DNA from: Variovorax paradoxus
GTDB taxonomy: Bacteria > Pseudomonadota > Gammaproteobacteria > Burkholderiales > Burkholderiaceae_C
Assembly (NCBI RefSeq): GCF_030815855.1
Contig: NZ_JAUSXG010000001.1
Location: forward strand, 5,208,001 to 5,272,000
Direction of reading: 5' to 3'
Length of the DNA: 64,000 nucleotides
The notes beneath the pieces were generated by a model. It searched no databases and had not been told where the DNA came from. It was given only the letters and a program-made list of their open reading frames with translations. Of this stretch, positions 39,127 through 48,551 are shown in pieces. A program made the position numbers and the translations under genes. Position 1 is the stretch's first letter, and every line of letters starts with the position of its first letter.

Positions 39127-39531
39127 ATGCTGAACAACCTCGCTCCCTTTCTCGTGCACTGGGCCATCACAGCGCTGGCGCTGTGGATCGCAAGCCTCAT
39201 CTTCCGCGGCCTCAAGTTCGAGAGCACTTCCGCGCTGGTGATCTCGGCCCTGCTGCTCGGCCTGGCGAATGCCGTGGTCAAGCCGCTCCTGATCGTGCTC
39301 ACGCTGCCGCTGACACTGCTGACCTTCGGCCTCTTCCTGCTGGTGATCAACGCGCTGATGATCATGCTGGTGGCGGCGCTGGTGCGCGGGTTCAAGCTCT
39401 CGGGCTTCTGGACCGCCTTCTTCGCGAGCATCTTCATCTCGCTGCTGAGCATTGCGATCGGCGCGCTCGTGAGCGGCAGCGACCCGGCGACGAATATCCA
39501 GATGCCGACGGGCAGCGGCAAGTGGCTGTAG
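39127..39531 (+). CDS. Phage holin family 4-like membrane protein
   Basis: The 134-residue protein has four hydrophobic helices and the pattern GLANAVVKPLLIVLTLPLT followed by TFGLFLLVINALMIML, diagnostic of the Phage_holin_4_2 domain. Despite its name this family is mostly chromosomal, and no phage genes are nearby. The function is unknown. Confidence 0.85.
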   Translation: MLNNLAPFLVHWAITALALWIASLIFRGLKFESTSALVISALLLGLANAVVKPLLIVLTLPLTLLTFGLFLLVINALMIMLVAALVRGFKLSGFWTAFFASIFISLLSIAIGALVSGSDPATNIQMPTGSGKWL

Positions 39532-39606
39532 GTGGCGGGTAAGCACGCCGGAAATCGTGTCCGGAAACGGCGAGCGCCGCCGCTGCGCCGGCAGGACACT
39601 GGCGGC

Positions 39607-40344
39607 ATGCAAACCTCTCTCGCTCCTGCTGCTTCTCCGGCGCCCGCAAGAAAAGTCGACGCCCTCGACTGGCCCCGCATCGAAACAGACCTGGCCACGC
39701 GCGGCTGCGCAACCACGGGAGTGCTCTTCGATCCGGAGGAATGCCGCGCGCTGGCCGCGCTCTATGACCAGGCCGGCCATTTCCGCAGCCGCGTGGTGAT
39801 GCAGCGCCACGGCTTCGGCCAGGGCGAGTACCAGTACTTCGCCAACCCGCTCCCTCTCTCGATCGCGGCATGGCGCAGCGCGCTGTACGAGCGCCTCGCA
39901 CCCTTCGCGAATGCATGGGCCGCGGCCATGGGCCAGCCGGCCGACTACCCGGTGGAGCACGCCTCTTATCTCGCGCGCTGCCATGCGGCGGGCCAGTTGC
40001 GCCCCACGCCGCTGCTGCTTCGCTACGAAGAGGGCGACTACAACTGCCTGCACCAGGACCTGTACGGCGACCTGCAGTTTCCGCTGCAGCTCACGGTGCT
40101 GCTGAGCCGGCCGGGCGAAGACTTCACCGGCGGCGAATTCGTGCTCACCGAGCAACGGCCGCGCATGCAGTCGCGCGCCGAGGTGGTGTCGCTCGCGCAA
40201 GGCGAGGCGGTGATCTTCGCAGTCAACCAGCGGCCGGTGGCGGGTACGCGCGGCACCTACCGCGTGACCATGCGGCACGGCGTGAGCCGCGTGCGCTCCG
40301 GGCGGCGGCACACGCTGGGCATCATTTTTCACGATGCGCGCTGA
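39607..40344 (+). CDS. 2OG-Fe(II) oxygenase family protein
   Basis: The 245-residue protein has the double-stranded beta-helix of 2-oxoglutarate dioxygenases. HxD is in LHQDLYGD near residue 150 and the distal histidine is probably in YRVTMRHGVSRVRSG, followed by R in RHTLGIIFHD. Similarity is to the group of prolyl hydroxylase-like proteins. The start at 39607 gives a clean N-terminus. It stands downstream of the holin-like gene but not in an obvious operon. Confidence 0.82.
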   Translation: MQTSLAPAASPAPARKVDALDWPRIETDLATRGCATTGVLFDPEECRALAALYDQAGHFRSRVVMQRHGFGQGEYQYFANPLPLSIAAWRSALYERLAPFANAWAAAMGQPADYPVEHASYLARCHAAGQLRPTPLLLRYEEGDYNCLHQDLYGDLQFPLQLTVLLSRPGEDFTGGEFVLTEQRPRMQSRAEVVSLAQGEAVIFAVNQRPVAGTRGTYRVTMRHGVSRVRSGRRHTLGIIFHDAR

Positions 40345-40519
40345 CGCGCATGGCGCCTCGCAACGCTGAAGCTGTTGCGGCGGCCACGAAATCCTTCGCA
40401 CCGCGGAGGAATACTTCGGTGCGTTAGTAGCGCAATGCACACTTAGGTTGACACTTGTTAGTGCACTCAACGCAAAATGACCGCTGCATTCCTCGACGGC
40501 GCACCCGTCTTTTGCTTTT

Positions 40520-42418
40520 GTGGAGACAACACCAACACCGCCAAGGCCCCCGGGCCCGTATCGCAAGCCGCGCCGCTTCAGGGTGGACGTGGGCACCGTC
40601 GTCAGCGCCGTCGCCCTGAGCCAGTCGTTGGTGCTGGTGGCGCTGGGCTACTGGGGCTCGCAGCGCCTGGTCTCCAGCATCGGCCAATCGGCCCAGAAGG
40701 CAAACCACGACCGCACCGAAGACAAGGTGCTGGCCTTTTTGGCAAAGACCGAATCGGTGGTGGGCGCGATCAGCGACTCGCCCAACCTGCGTCCCACGGG
40801 CGACACCGCGGGCCAGACCGCCGAGTTGCTGTGGACGCTGCTTCAACAATCCCCCGAGCTCGACAGCACGTACGTGGCCGATGACGACGGCCAGATGCTC
40901 ATGGTATTGCGCTACCCCGCGCTGGCAGTGCGGCAGATTTCGCGCGGGCCGTCGTTCACCACGGAGACGTGGCAGTACAAGCCGGCATCGAACGCGCCGG
41001 GCGACGTGCGGCAACGCTACGGCACGACGCGCATCGAGGCCTACCGCAGCAGCTACGACCCGACGCAGCGCAGCTGGTATGTGCAGGCTCGCGAGGCCAA
41101 GGGGCCGGTCTGGACACAGCCCTACGTTTTTGCCGCGGCGCAGGAACTGGGCGTGACGTATGCGCTGCCAATCAAGCGCAGCCAGGCCGAAGGCAACGAC
41201 CGTGCCATGGTCGTCGCGGGCGACGTGTCGCTGGGGCGGCTGTCCGAATTCGTGCGCCTCTTCAGCAGCAGCAGCGGCCAGGGGAACAGCGCCTTGCTGA
41301 GTAGCGAGTATCAAGTGCTTGCCCGCAGCGACGTTCCGGGCGTGGTCCGCGAACTGGCGCCGGCGAAGGGTGGGGTGCTCGGCGCACTGCACGAGCACAT
41401 GGTTGCCGACGGCCTTGCAACGGGACCGCTCGACACCAGTTTTTCCATCGCCTTCGAAGGCAAGCGCTACCTGGTGCAGACCTCGCGCATCCCGTCCACC
41501 GGCTGGCAGCTGGTCAGCTGGGTGCCCGAAGACATGGTGCTTGGCGGCCTGCGGCGCGCCGTGCTGTGGGGCCTGCTGCTGGCGGTGCTGTTCCTGGTGG
41601 CAACGCTGCTCTTGTCGCTGCGGCTCTCGAAGCTGGTGACATCGCCGGTCGAGAACCTGTCGCGCATTGCGCGGCGCATCGGTTTGCTGGAACTCGACAA
41701 CCTGCCGCGCGAGCCGAGCCGGGTGCTCGAGATCCAGCACCTGGACCAGGCGCTGGACGAATCGGCGCGCAGCCTGAAGGCCTTCAGCAAGTTCGTGCCG
41801 GTGGACGTGATCAACCGGCTCATCGCCGAAGGGCACGCGCTGGCACCCAGCGGCTCGCCGCGGCGCATCACCGTGATGTTCACCGACGTCGAGGGCTTTA
41901 CCCGCATCTCCGAATCGCTCGATGCCGATGTGCTGGTGGGCATGCTGACCGAGTACTTCAACCTTGCGGCGCGCGTGTTCGCGCAGCACGGCGGCGTGAT
42001 CGACAAGTTCATCGGCGACGGCATCATGGTGCTGTGGGGCGCGCCGGCAGACCTGCACGACGCGGAATACCAGGCCTGCACGGCGGCCCTTCAGCTGCAT
42101 GCCGAGATGGGTGATCTCAATCGCAAATGGCACGCCGAAGGCCTGCCTGAATTCCGCACGCGCATCGGCATTCACACGGGCGTGGTGATCGCGGGCGTGC
42201 TCGGGTCGAACGACCGGCTGTCCTACACCGCCTTTGGCGACGCGATCAACGTGGCGAGCCGCATCGAGGGCATCAACAAGCAACTGGGCACGCAGACCCT
42301 GGTGTCGGAAGCCACGTTCGAGGCGCTCGGCGGGCGGCTGCCCACGCGCCGCATCGAGGAACAGGCCGAACTGCGCGGCCGGCAGACGCGCATGGTGCTC
42401 TACGAGCTGCTGGCCTGA
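40520..42418 (+). CDS. Membrane adenylate/guanylate cyclase with periplasmic sensor domain
   Basis: The 632-residue protein starts with a membrane helix (VSAVALSQSLVLVALGYWGS), then a periplasmic Cache-like sensor (about 50-330) and a second membrane helix (LWGLLLAVLFLVATLLL). A HAMP-like segment follows, and then a class III catalytic domain from about 450 with ITVMFTDVEGFTRISE and KFIGDGIMVLWGAP containing the metal-binding aspartates. It should make cAMP or cGMP on sensing a periplasmic ligand. The 175-bp upstream gap has a TTGACA at 40448 without a good -10. Confidence 0.92.
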   Translation: METTPTPPRPPGPYRKPRRFRVDVGTVVSAVALSQSLVLVALGYWGSQRLVSSIGQSAQKANHDRTEDKVLAFLAKTESVVGAISDSPNLRPTGDTAGQTAELLWTLLQQSPELDSTYVADDDGQMLMVLRYPALAVRQISRGPSFTTETWQYKPASNAPGDVRQRYGTTRIEAYRSSYDPTQRSWYVQAREAKGPVWTQPYVFAAAQELGVTYALPIKRSQAEGNDRAMVVAGDVSLGRLSEFVRLFSSSSGQGNSALLSSEYQVLARSDVPGVVRELAPAKGGVLGALHEHMVADGLATGPLDTSFSIAFEGKRYLVQTSRIPSTGWQLVSWVPEDMVLGGLRRAVLWGLLLAVLFLVATLLLSLRLSKLVTSPVENLSRIARRIGLLELDNLPREPSRVLEIQHLDQALDESARSLKAFSKFVPVDVINRLIAEGHALAPSGSPRRITVMFTDVEGFTRISESLDADVLVGMLTEYFNLAARVFAQHGGVIDKFIGDGIMVLWGAPADLHDAEYQACTAALQLHAEMGDLNRKWHAEGLPEFRTRIGIHTGVVIAGVLGSNDRLSYTAFGDAINVASRIEGINKQLGTQTLVSEATFEALGGRLPTRRIEEQAELRGRQTRMVLYELLA

Positions 42419-44406
42419 GCCGCTCGCCGCGCGGCAAAGGCCACGTACCAGTCAAGGCTGCCGGGGTTGGCCATGGCCTCGCGGTTGACCACTTTTTCGA
42501 TCGGCTGGCCCAGCAGCAGCTTCTTGATCGGCAGCTCCTGCTTCTTGCCCGAGAGCGTGCGCGGAATCTCGGCCACCTGAAAGATGTCGTTGGGCGCAAA
42601 GCGCGGCGAGAGCGAGGTCTTGATCGCGTTGTTGATCTTTGCACGCATGGCATCGTCGAGCGCCACGCCGGGGCGCAGCACCACGAACAGTGGCATGTAG
42701 CTTTCGCGGCCGAGGTATTCGAGATCGACCACCATCGAGTCGAGCACGTCGGGCAGCCCCTCGACGGCGCTGTAGATTTCGCTGGTGCCCATGCGCAGGC
42801 CCTGGCGGTTGATGGTGGCGTCGCTGCGGCCGTAGATGATGCAGCCGCCGTCCTCGCCGATCTTGATCCAGTCGCCGTGTCGCCACACGCCGGGGTAGGT
42901 GTCGAAGTAGCTCGACAGGTAGCGCGCATTGCCTTCGTCACCCCAGAAATACAGTGGCATCGACGGAATGGGCCGCGTGCAGACCAGCTCGCCCACTTCG
43001 CCGATGACGGGCTGGCCGCCTTCGTTCCATGCCTCCACCGCGTGGCCGATCTGGCGGCACTGCATCTGTCCGGGCACTTCGGGCAGCTCGCGGTTGCCGC
43101 CGACGAAGGCGCCGCAGAAGTCGGTACCGCCCGAAATGTTGCACCACCACACGCTGTCGGCACCCGCGGCGCGCAGCTGCGCCGTGCCCCAGCGCTGCAC
43201 GTCTTCCGACAGCGGCGAGCCGGTGCTGCCGAGCGCGCGCACGCGCGACAGGTCGCCGCACTCGGCCGCGACCACGCCGGCCTTCATGCAGTTGGTGAAG
43301 TAGGCCGCGCCGGCGCCGAAGAAGGTGATACGGTGCTTGGCGACGAAGCGCCACAGCACGGCCCAGTCGGGCTTCTCCTTGCTGCCGGCCGGATGGCCGT
43401 CGTAGATGACGATGGTGGCGCCGAAGGCCAGGCCCGCGAGCTGGCAGTTCCACATGACCCATCCGGTCGAGCTGTACCAGTGAAAGCGCTCGCCGAAGTT
43501 GTTGGCGCCGTGGCTCGCGCCGATGTCGTTGTGCAGGCCGCAGGCATACATCGTCATGATGATCCCGCCCTGCCCGTGCACGATGGGCTTGGGCAGGCCG
43601 GTGGTGCCGCTCGAGTAGACGATCCAGATCGGATGGTCGAAGGGCAGCCACTCGGGTTCGAAGGCCGCCACCTCGGGGTCGCTGCGCGCGATGACGCCTT
43701 GCCAGTCGACATCGGCGGCGAGCTGTTGCGCGGCATGCGGCGTTCTGAGCAGCAGCAGCTTCTGCACGCTGGGCAATGCGCCGCGCAGTTCCTGCACCAC
43801 CGCGCTGCGGTCGATGGGCTTGGCGCCGTAGTGCACGCCATCGGCGGCGATCAGCAGCGTGGGCTCGATCTGGCGGAAGCGGTCGACCACGGCGGCCGTG
43901 CCCATGTCGGGTGCGCACACGCTCCACACCGCGCCGATGCTCGAACACGCAAGAAACGCGACCATGGTTTCGGGCACGTTGGGCATGTAGGCGGCCACGC
44001 GGTCGCCGCGCCGCACGCCGAGCGACTTGAGCGTGAGCGCGACCGAGGCGACCTGCCGGCGCAGCTCGGGCCATGACATCTCGCGCACTTCGCCGAGCTC
44101 GTTGTCGCTCACGATGGCGAGCATGCCGGCCGCATGCGCCGCATCGGCGTGGCGCAGCACCTCGCGCGCGTAGTTGACCTGTGCGCCTGGAAACCACTTG
44201 GCGCCGGGCATGCGCGATTCAGCGAGCACCGCGGTGTGGGGCGTGGGCGACTGCATGCCGGTGTAGTCCCAGATGCTCTGCCAGAAGGCGTCCAGGTCGG
44301 TCACGGACCAGCGCCACAGCGCGTCGTAGGTGTCGAACGACAGGCCGCGCTGGTCGCGCAGCCAGTTCTGGTAGAGGCGAATCTGGGGAATGTTGGGAGC
44401 GGGCAT
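42400..44406 (-). CDS. Acetoacetate-CoA ligase (acetoacetyl-CoA synthetase)
   Basis: The 668-residue ANL ligase has the length and start (RLYQNWLRDQRGLSFDTYDALWRWSV) of acetoacetyl-CoA synthetases. The P-loop YSSGTTGLPKPIVH lies near residues 271-284 and the catalytic lysine is in LSGKKQELP near the C-terminus. It activates acetoacetate with ATP to acetoacetyl-CoA. It is divergent from the TetR gene that leads the fahA operon, across 99 bp holding two palindromes. Nineteen bases overlap the convergent cyclase gene. Confidence 0.92.
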   Translation of the reverse strand: MPAPNIPQIRLYQNWLRDQRGLSFDTYDALWRWSVTDLDAFWQSIWDYTGMQSPTPHTAVLAESRMPGAKWFPGAQVNYAREVLRHADAAHAAGMLAIVSDNELGEVREMSWPELRRQVASVALTLKSLGVRRGDRVAAYMPNVPETMVAFLACSSIGAVWSVCAPDMGTAAVVDRFRQIEPTLLIAADGVHYGAKPIDRSAVVQELRGALPSVQKLLLLRTPHAAQQLAADVDWQGVIARSDPEVAAFEPEWLPFDHPIWIVYSSGTTGLPKPIVHGQGGIIMTMYACGLHNDIGASHGANNFGERFHWYSSTGWVMWNCQLAGLAFGATIVIYDGHPAGSKEKPDWAVLWRFVAKHRITFFGAGAAYFTNCMKAGVVAAECGDLSRVRALGSTGSPLSEDVQRWGTAQLRAAGADSVWWCNISGGTDFCGAFVGGNRELPEVPGQMQCRQIGHAVEAWNEGGQPVIGEVGELVCTRPIPSMPLYFWGDEGNARYLSSYFDTYPGVWRHGDWIKIGEDGGCIIYGRSDATINRQGLRMGTSEIYSAVEGLPDVLDSMVVDLEYLGRESYMPLFVVLRPGVALDDAMRAKINNAIKTSLSPRFAPNDIFQVAEIPRTLSGKKQELPIKKLLLGQPIEKVVNREAMANPGSLDWYVAFAARRAAQASSS

Positions 44407-44460
44407 GGTCCGAGCGTAATGCCGCATTCGATGCCGCTCAATCGGGGTTGACCTCAGGGT

Positions 44461-44476
44461 TTGTACGCGTGTTCAA
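44461..44476. promoter_or_regulatory. TetR-type palindromic operator, copy 1
   Basis: TTGTACGCGTGTTCAA has six-base inverted half-sites TTGTAC and GTTCAA (reverse complement TTGAAC) around four bases. It lies 29 bases before the TetR start. Confidence 0.75.
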
Positions 44477-44481
44477 TAGTT

Positions 44482-44497
44482 TTGTACAGACGTTCAA
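44482..44497. promoter_or_regulatory. TetR-type palindromic operator, copy 2
   Basis: TTGTACAGACGTTCAA repeats copy 1 with 21 bases between equivalent positions, two helical turns. That places two bound dimers on the same face. It serves both the ligase and TetR promoters. Confidence 0.75.
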
Positions 44498-44505
44498 TAC
44501 GCTCG

Positions 44506-45234
44506 ATGAACGCCCGTACCCCGCCCGTCAAACGCAGCGTCCACCGGGCCGCGGCGATCACCGCCGAAGCGGCCCGGCCCGACCGGCGCCACGCGATCCT
44601 GCTGGCGGCGGAAAAGCTCTTTGCGCAGCACGGCTATCACGCGGTCACCATTCGCCAGATCGCCGAGGAAGCGGGCGTTCCGCTCGCGCTGGTGGGCTAC
44701 TACTTCGGCCCGAAGCACGAGCTCTTCCATGCCATCTTCGAGCACTGGAGCCATAGCATCGAGGAGCGGCTCGCAGGCCTCAAGGCGGTGAACAACGATC
44801 CCGACGACGCGCGCACGCTGCCGCGCATCATCGAGGCCTTCACCGGGCCGGTGCTGGCGCTGCGCGCGAGCGCCGAGGGCGAGTACTACGCGCTGCTGGT
44901 GGCGCGCGAGCTCTATCACGCCACCGAGGAAGCCGACCGCGTGCTGCGCGGCTACTTCGATCCGTTGGCCGAGGCGTATATCGACGCGCTGCATGTCGCG
45001 CTGCCGCATGCCACGCGCGGCCAGGCGGCCTGGGGCTACCAGTTCTCGCTCGGTGCATTGCTGCACCACCTGAACGACAGCCGCATCGAGCGGCTTTCGC
45101 GCGGAGAGAACCAGCGCAGCGATCCGGCCGTGGCGCCGATGCTGGTGAACTTCATCGTCGGCGGGCTGCGCGCCGCGCTGCCGCGGCCGAAAGCCCCACC
45201 AAAGAAAACCACCTCCAGGAGACGAAAGACATGA
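44506..45234 (+). CDS. TetR/AcrR family transcriptional regulator
   Basis: The 242-residue regulator has its helix-turn-helix at residues 26-75 (LLAAEKLFAQHGYHAVTIRQ, IAEEAGVPLALVGYYFGPKHELFHAIF), followed by a helical ligand domain. The C-terminus is lysine-rich. ATG at 44506 excludes the palindromes from the coding region. The stop overlaps the ABC substrate-binding start, so it is co-translated with the transporter. The twin palindromes just upstream are its likely operators. Confidence 0.92.
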   Translation: MNARTPPVKRSVHRAAAITAEAARPDRRHAILLAAEKLFAQHGYHAVTIRQIAEEAGVPLALVGYYFGPKHELFHAIFEHWSHSIEERLAGLKAVNNDPDDARTLPRIIEAFTGPVLALRASAEGEYYALLVARELYHATEEADRVLRGYFDPLAEAYIDALHVALPHATRGQAAWGYQFSLGALLHHLNDSRIERLSRGENQRSDPAVAPMLVNFIVGGLRAALPRPKAPPKKTTSRRRKT

Positions 45235-46175
45235 TGAAACGACGAACCCTGCTGTCGGTGCTGGCCGCGGCATCGGCCGCCACGGCCCTGCCTTCGCGCG
45301 CGCAATCGAATCCGAAGATCGTGTTCGGCTACACCGCCGTGTCCGACTTCGCCTCGGTCTTCGTGGCGGCCGAAGAGGGCTATTTCAGGAAGCGCAATCT
45401 CGAGGTGGAGCTCAAGTTCATTCCGCTCAACTCGACCATTCCCGCGGCGCTTCAGTCCGACTCGCTGCAGATCGGCGGGCCCACCCCCTCGGTGTTCCTG
45501 CAGGCGGTCGACGGCGGACTCGACCTCGTGCTGGTCGCGGGCGGCGGACTCACGTCGAAGACGATCACGGGCTTCGGCCTGGTGGCGCGCGCCGGCTCGG
45601 GCATCAAGGGGCCGCAGGACTGCGTGGGCAAGAAGATCGGCGTGCCCGGGCTCGGCGCGTTCCTGCATGTGACGTTTCGGGCATGGCTCAAGGACAGCGG
45701 CGTGGACTACCGCAAGGTCAATTTCATCGAGGCCTCGTTCCCGCAGCATGCCGACCTGCTGCGCGGCGGTTCGGTCGACGCCGTGGTGTCCGCCGACCCG
45801 TTCATGAGCCGCATCACCGAAAGCGGCGCGGGCTACGTGGCGTCGTACTACTCCACGTTTCTGCCGGAGAACAACCAGACCATCGTGCACGCGGCCAGGC
45901 GCGAATGGGTGGCGAAGAACCCGGCCGCCGCGCGCGCGTTCCGCGAATCGCTGGTCGAAGCCGCCGCCTTCATGCAGCAGCCGAAGAACGATGCCAAGGT
46001 GCGCGCCGCCATCGGCAAGTACATCAAGCTGCCGCCCGAGGTGCTCGCGAAGATCCAGATCTCACCGCCGGGCGCCATGGTGAACGAGAAGCAGCTGGGC
46101 TACTGGGTCGGCCTGATGAAGGACCAGGACATGCTGAAGACGCCCATCGACGTCGCGAAGCTGATCGCCAAGTGA
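45231..46175 (+). CDS. ABC transporter substrate-binding protein, NitT/TauT type
   Basis: The 314-residue exported protein has a signal peptide (VLAAASAATALPSRAQ) and the NMT1/SsuA-like fold (GYTAVSDFASVFVAAEEGYF, then EASFPQHADLL). It captures a small organic substrate. It is the first gene of the complete importer (binding protein, ATPase, two permeases). The ligand is unknown. Genes downstream suggest an acylpyruvate-like or aromatic product rather than nitrate. Confidence 0.9.
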   Translation: MMKRRTLLSVLAAASAATALPSRAQSNPKIVFGYTAVSDFASVFVAAEEGYFRKRNLEVELKFIPLNSTIPAALQSDSLQIGGPTPSVFLQAVDGGLDLVLVAGGGLTSKTITGFGLVARAGSGIKGPQDCVGKKIGVPGLGAFLHVTFRAWLKDSGVDYRKVNFIEASFPQHADLLRGGSVDAVVSADPFMSRITESGAGYVASYYSTFLPENNQTIVHAARREWVAKNPAAARAFRESLVEAAAFMQQPKNDAKVRAAIGKYIKLPPEVLAKIQISPPGAMVNEKQLGYWVGLMKDQDMLKTPIDVAKLIAK

Positions 46176-46954
46176 ACGCTGCCGCCGATTTTCTTCGCTT
46201 CGACGGCGTCGCGATCCGGCTCGGCGGGCGGGAGATCCTGTCACCCACCTCGTTCGACGTGGCGCGCGGCGAGTTCGTCTGCATCGTCGGCCCGAGCGGC
46301 TGCGGCAAGACCACGCTGCTGCGCGCGGCCAGCGGCCTCGTTACCGCGAGCGCCGGCGAAGTGCGCCGCAACGGCGTGAAGATGACCGAGCCCTCCCGCG
46401 AAGTGGCCTTCGTGTTCCAGGACTACGGCCGCGCGCTGCTGCCGTGGCGCACGGTAGAAGGCAACGTGAGCCTTGCGCTCGAAGCCGCCGGCGTGCCTGC
46501 GGCGGAGCGTGCGCCGCGCATCGCCAACGTGCTGGGCAAGGTGGGGCTTGCAAAGCACGCGCAGAAATTTCCCGTGCAGCTTTCTGGCGGCATGCAGCAG
46601 CGTGCGCAGATTGCCCGCTGCCTGGCGCAGAAGCCCGAACTCATGATGATGGACGAGCCCTTCGGCGCGCTCGATGCGCTCACGCGCCAGAGCCTCCAGG
46701 ACGAACTGGCGCGGCTGGTGCGCGACGACGGGCTCACGGTGCTGTTCGTCACGCATGACCTCGAAGAAGCCATCTACCTCGGCGACCGCGTGATCGCGCT
46801 GCAGGCCAATCCCGGGCCGGGGCGGCCCAGCCTGGCGCGAATGATCGACGTGAAGATTCCGCGACCGCGCGACCAGCTCACGACCAAGGAGCATCCGGAA
46901 TACCTGCGGCTGCGGCGCGAGCTCTTCGCCTTCATCGAGCAGGGCCATGACTGA
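46172..46954 (+). CDS. ABC transporter ATP-binding protein, NitT/TauT type
   Basis: The 260-residue ATPase starts with GTG at 46172, overlapping the previous stop. It has Walker A GPSGCGKTT, the Q-loop FQDYGRALLPW, signature LSGGMQQR and Walker B MMMDEP with a switch histidine in FVTHDLEEA. It powers the importer encoded by the neighbouring genes. Confidence 0.95.
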   Translation: MNAAADFLRFDGVAIRLGGREILSPTSFDVARGEFVCIVGPSGCGKTTLLRAASGLVTASAGEVRRNGVKMTEPSREVAFVFQDYGRALLPWRTVEGNVSLALEAAGVPAAERAPRIANVLGKVGLAKHAQKFPVQLSGGMQQRAQIARCLAQKPELMMMDEPFGALDALTRQSLQDELARLVRDDGLTVLFVTHDLEEAIYLGDRVIALQANPGPGRPSLARMIDVKIPRPRDQLTTKEHPEYLRLRRELFAFIEQGHD

Positions 46955-47717
46955 AAGCCGCCTGCTTCGTTGGGTGCGGCCGTGGGTATTTCCTGCGCTG
47001 CTCGTCGGCGCGTTCGAGTGGTATGCGCGGCGTGCGGCGGCGCTGGGCAGCGACGCGCTCGCGCCGCCGACTGCCGCGGCCAAGGCCTTTGTGGGTGCGG
47101 CGCTCGATGGTTCGCTCTGGCAGGCCACGGGCTTCACGCTCGGCACGGCCGCGCTCGGCCTGCTGCTGGGCGCGGCGCTCGGCATCGCCCTCGGCCTGGT
47201 GCTCGGGCTCTCGCGCCGCGCAGCGCAGTTCGGTTCGCTTTCCATCGAAGTGCTGCGGCCCGTGCCCTCGGTCGCGCTGATTCCGCTCGCCATGCTGACC
47301 TTCGGCTTCGGCGTGCGCATGGAACTGGCCATCGTCGCCTTCGCCACCTTCTGGCCGCTCCTGGTGCTGGTGCAGTCGGCGGTGCAGCAGATCGAACCGC
47401 GCTTGCTCGAAGTGAGCCGAGTGCTCGGCCTCTCGCCGCGCGAGCGCGCCTTCAAGATCGTGCTGCCGGCCATCGTGCCGCGCCTGTTCGTCGCGCTGCG
47501 GCTCGGCGTGGCGGTGGCGCTGGTGGTGGCCGTCACGGTGGAGATTGCGGCCAACCCCAACGGCATGGGCTACGCGATGATGATCGCGCAGCAGAGCTTC
47601 GATCCGGCGCTGATGCTCGCTTGGCTCGGCTGGATCGGTGTGGTGGGCTTTGCGGTCAACGCGGGCATGGTGGCGCTTCAGCGCGTGGTCGCGCGGCGCA
47701 TGGGGGTGCAGCCATGA
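46947..47717 (+). CDS. ABC transporter permease
   Basis: The 256-residue permease has about six membrane helices and the coupling (EAA-type) loop EVSRVLGLSPRERAFKIVLPAIVPRL. The NitT/TauT permease family is the match. The start overlaps the ATPase stop by eight bases. Confidence 0.92.
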   Translation: MTESRLLRWVRPWVFPALLVGAFEWYARRAAALGSDALAPPTAAAKAFVGAALDGSLWQATGFTLGTAALGLLLGAALGIALGLVLGLSRRAAQFGSLSIEVLRPVPSVALIPLAMLTFGFGVRMELAIVAFATFWPLLVLVQSAVQQIEPRLLEVSRVLGLSPRERAFKIVLPAIVPRLFVALRLGVAVALVVAVTVEIAANPNGMGYAMMIAQQSFDPALMLAWLGWIGVVGFAVNAGMVALQRVVARRMGVQP

Positions 47718-48508
47718 GCGGCAATGCCCAGGGCCGCCTTCGCATGATGAACTGGCTCGGCTCGTTCGCCGTGCTGTGCGCGTTGATTGCGCTCTGGTGG
47801 GTGGCCAGCAATGCAGGCTGGGTGAGCCGCGTGTTCCTGCCGACACCGCAAGCCACCTTCGCGAGCCTGCTCGAAGGACTCAACCTCTCGGGCGGCTCGG
47901 GTCATGGCGAGCTGCTTGCCTTCACGCAGGCCACCGTCGGCCGCATGGTCGAGGGCTGGCTGCTGGCCTCGCTGTTCGGTGTGGTGCTCGGCGCCGCCAT
48001 CGGCGTCTCGCCCGCGGTGCGCGCCTGGGTGCAGCCGACGCTCGAATTCATTCGCCCCCTGCCCGCGTCCGCGCTGCTGCCGCTGGCCATTTCGATCTTC
48101 GGCCTGAACCCCGGCATGGTGCTGTTCGTGGTGGCATTCGGCGCCATGTGGCCGGTGCTGCTGGCGACGGTGCACGGCTTCGCGGCGGTGGAGCCGCGCT
48201 TGTCGGAAGTGGCACGCTGCCTGCAGATGTCGCGCGCCGCGTACATCTGGAAGATGGGTCTGCCCAACGCCATGCCCGACATCCTGGCGGGCATGCGGCT
48301 CGCGCTGACCATTGCGCTCATCGTTGCGGTGGTGGGCGAAATGATCGCTTCGCAAAGTGGCCTGGGCCAGGCCATTCTTCTCGCGGCGCGCGCGTTTCGC
48401 GCCAGCGATCTTTTTGCCGGCATCGTGCTGCTCGGGCTCATCGGCTTTGTGAGCAACGCACTGCTGGCCTTTGCCGAGAAGCGGCTGCTGCGCTGGCAGC
48501 AGCCCTGA
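47714..48508 (+). CDS. ABC transporter permease
   Basis: The 264-residue second permease has six membrane helices and the EAA loop EVARCLQMSRAAYIWKMGLPNAMPD. With two distinct permeases the importer would be a heterodimeric channel. ATG at 47714 overlaps the previous stop by four bases. Confidence 0.92.
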   Translation: MSGNAQGRLRMMNWLGSFAVLCALIALWWVASNAGWVSRVFLPTPQATFASLLEGLNLSGGSGHGELLAFTQATVGRMVEGWLLASLFGVVLGAAIGVSPAVRAWVQPTLEFIRPLPASALLPLAISIFGLNPGMVLFVVAFGAMWPVLLATVHGFAAVEPRLSEVARCLQMSRAAYIWKMGLPNAMPDILAGMRLALTIALIVAVVGEMIASQSGLGQAILLAARAFRASDLFAGIVLLGLIGFVSNALLAFAEKRLLRWQQP

Positions 48509-48551
48509 ATTCTCTTCACACCAACATCAATACCCTGCAAGGAGCCCCGCC

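Noticed and set aside
40477..40884. Plus-strand frame starting just before the cyclase
   Set aside because: It is out of frame with the cyclase, has no ribosome site and changes to low-complexity sequence after a few codons.
40424..42283. 619-residue minus-strand frame opposite the cyclase
   Set aside because: The plus frame has the catalytic motifs of class III cyclases, and the minus frame is a shadow.
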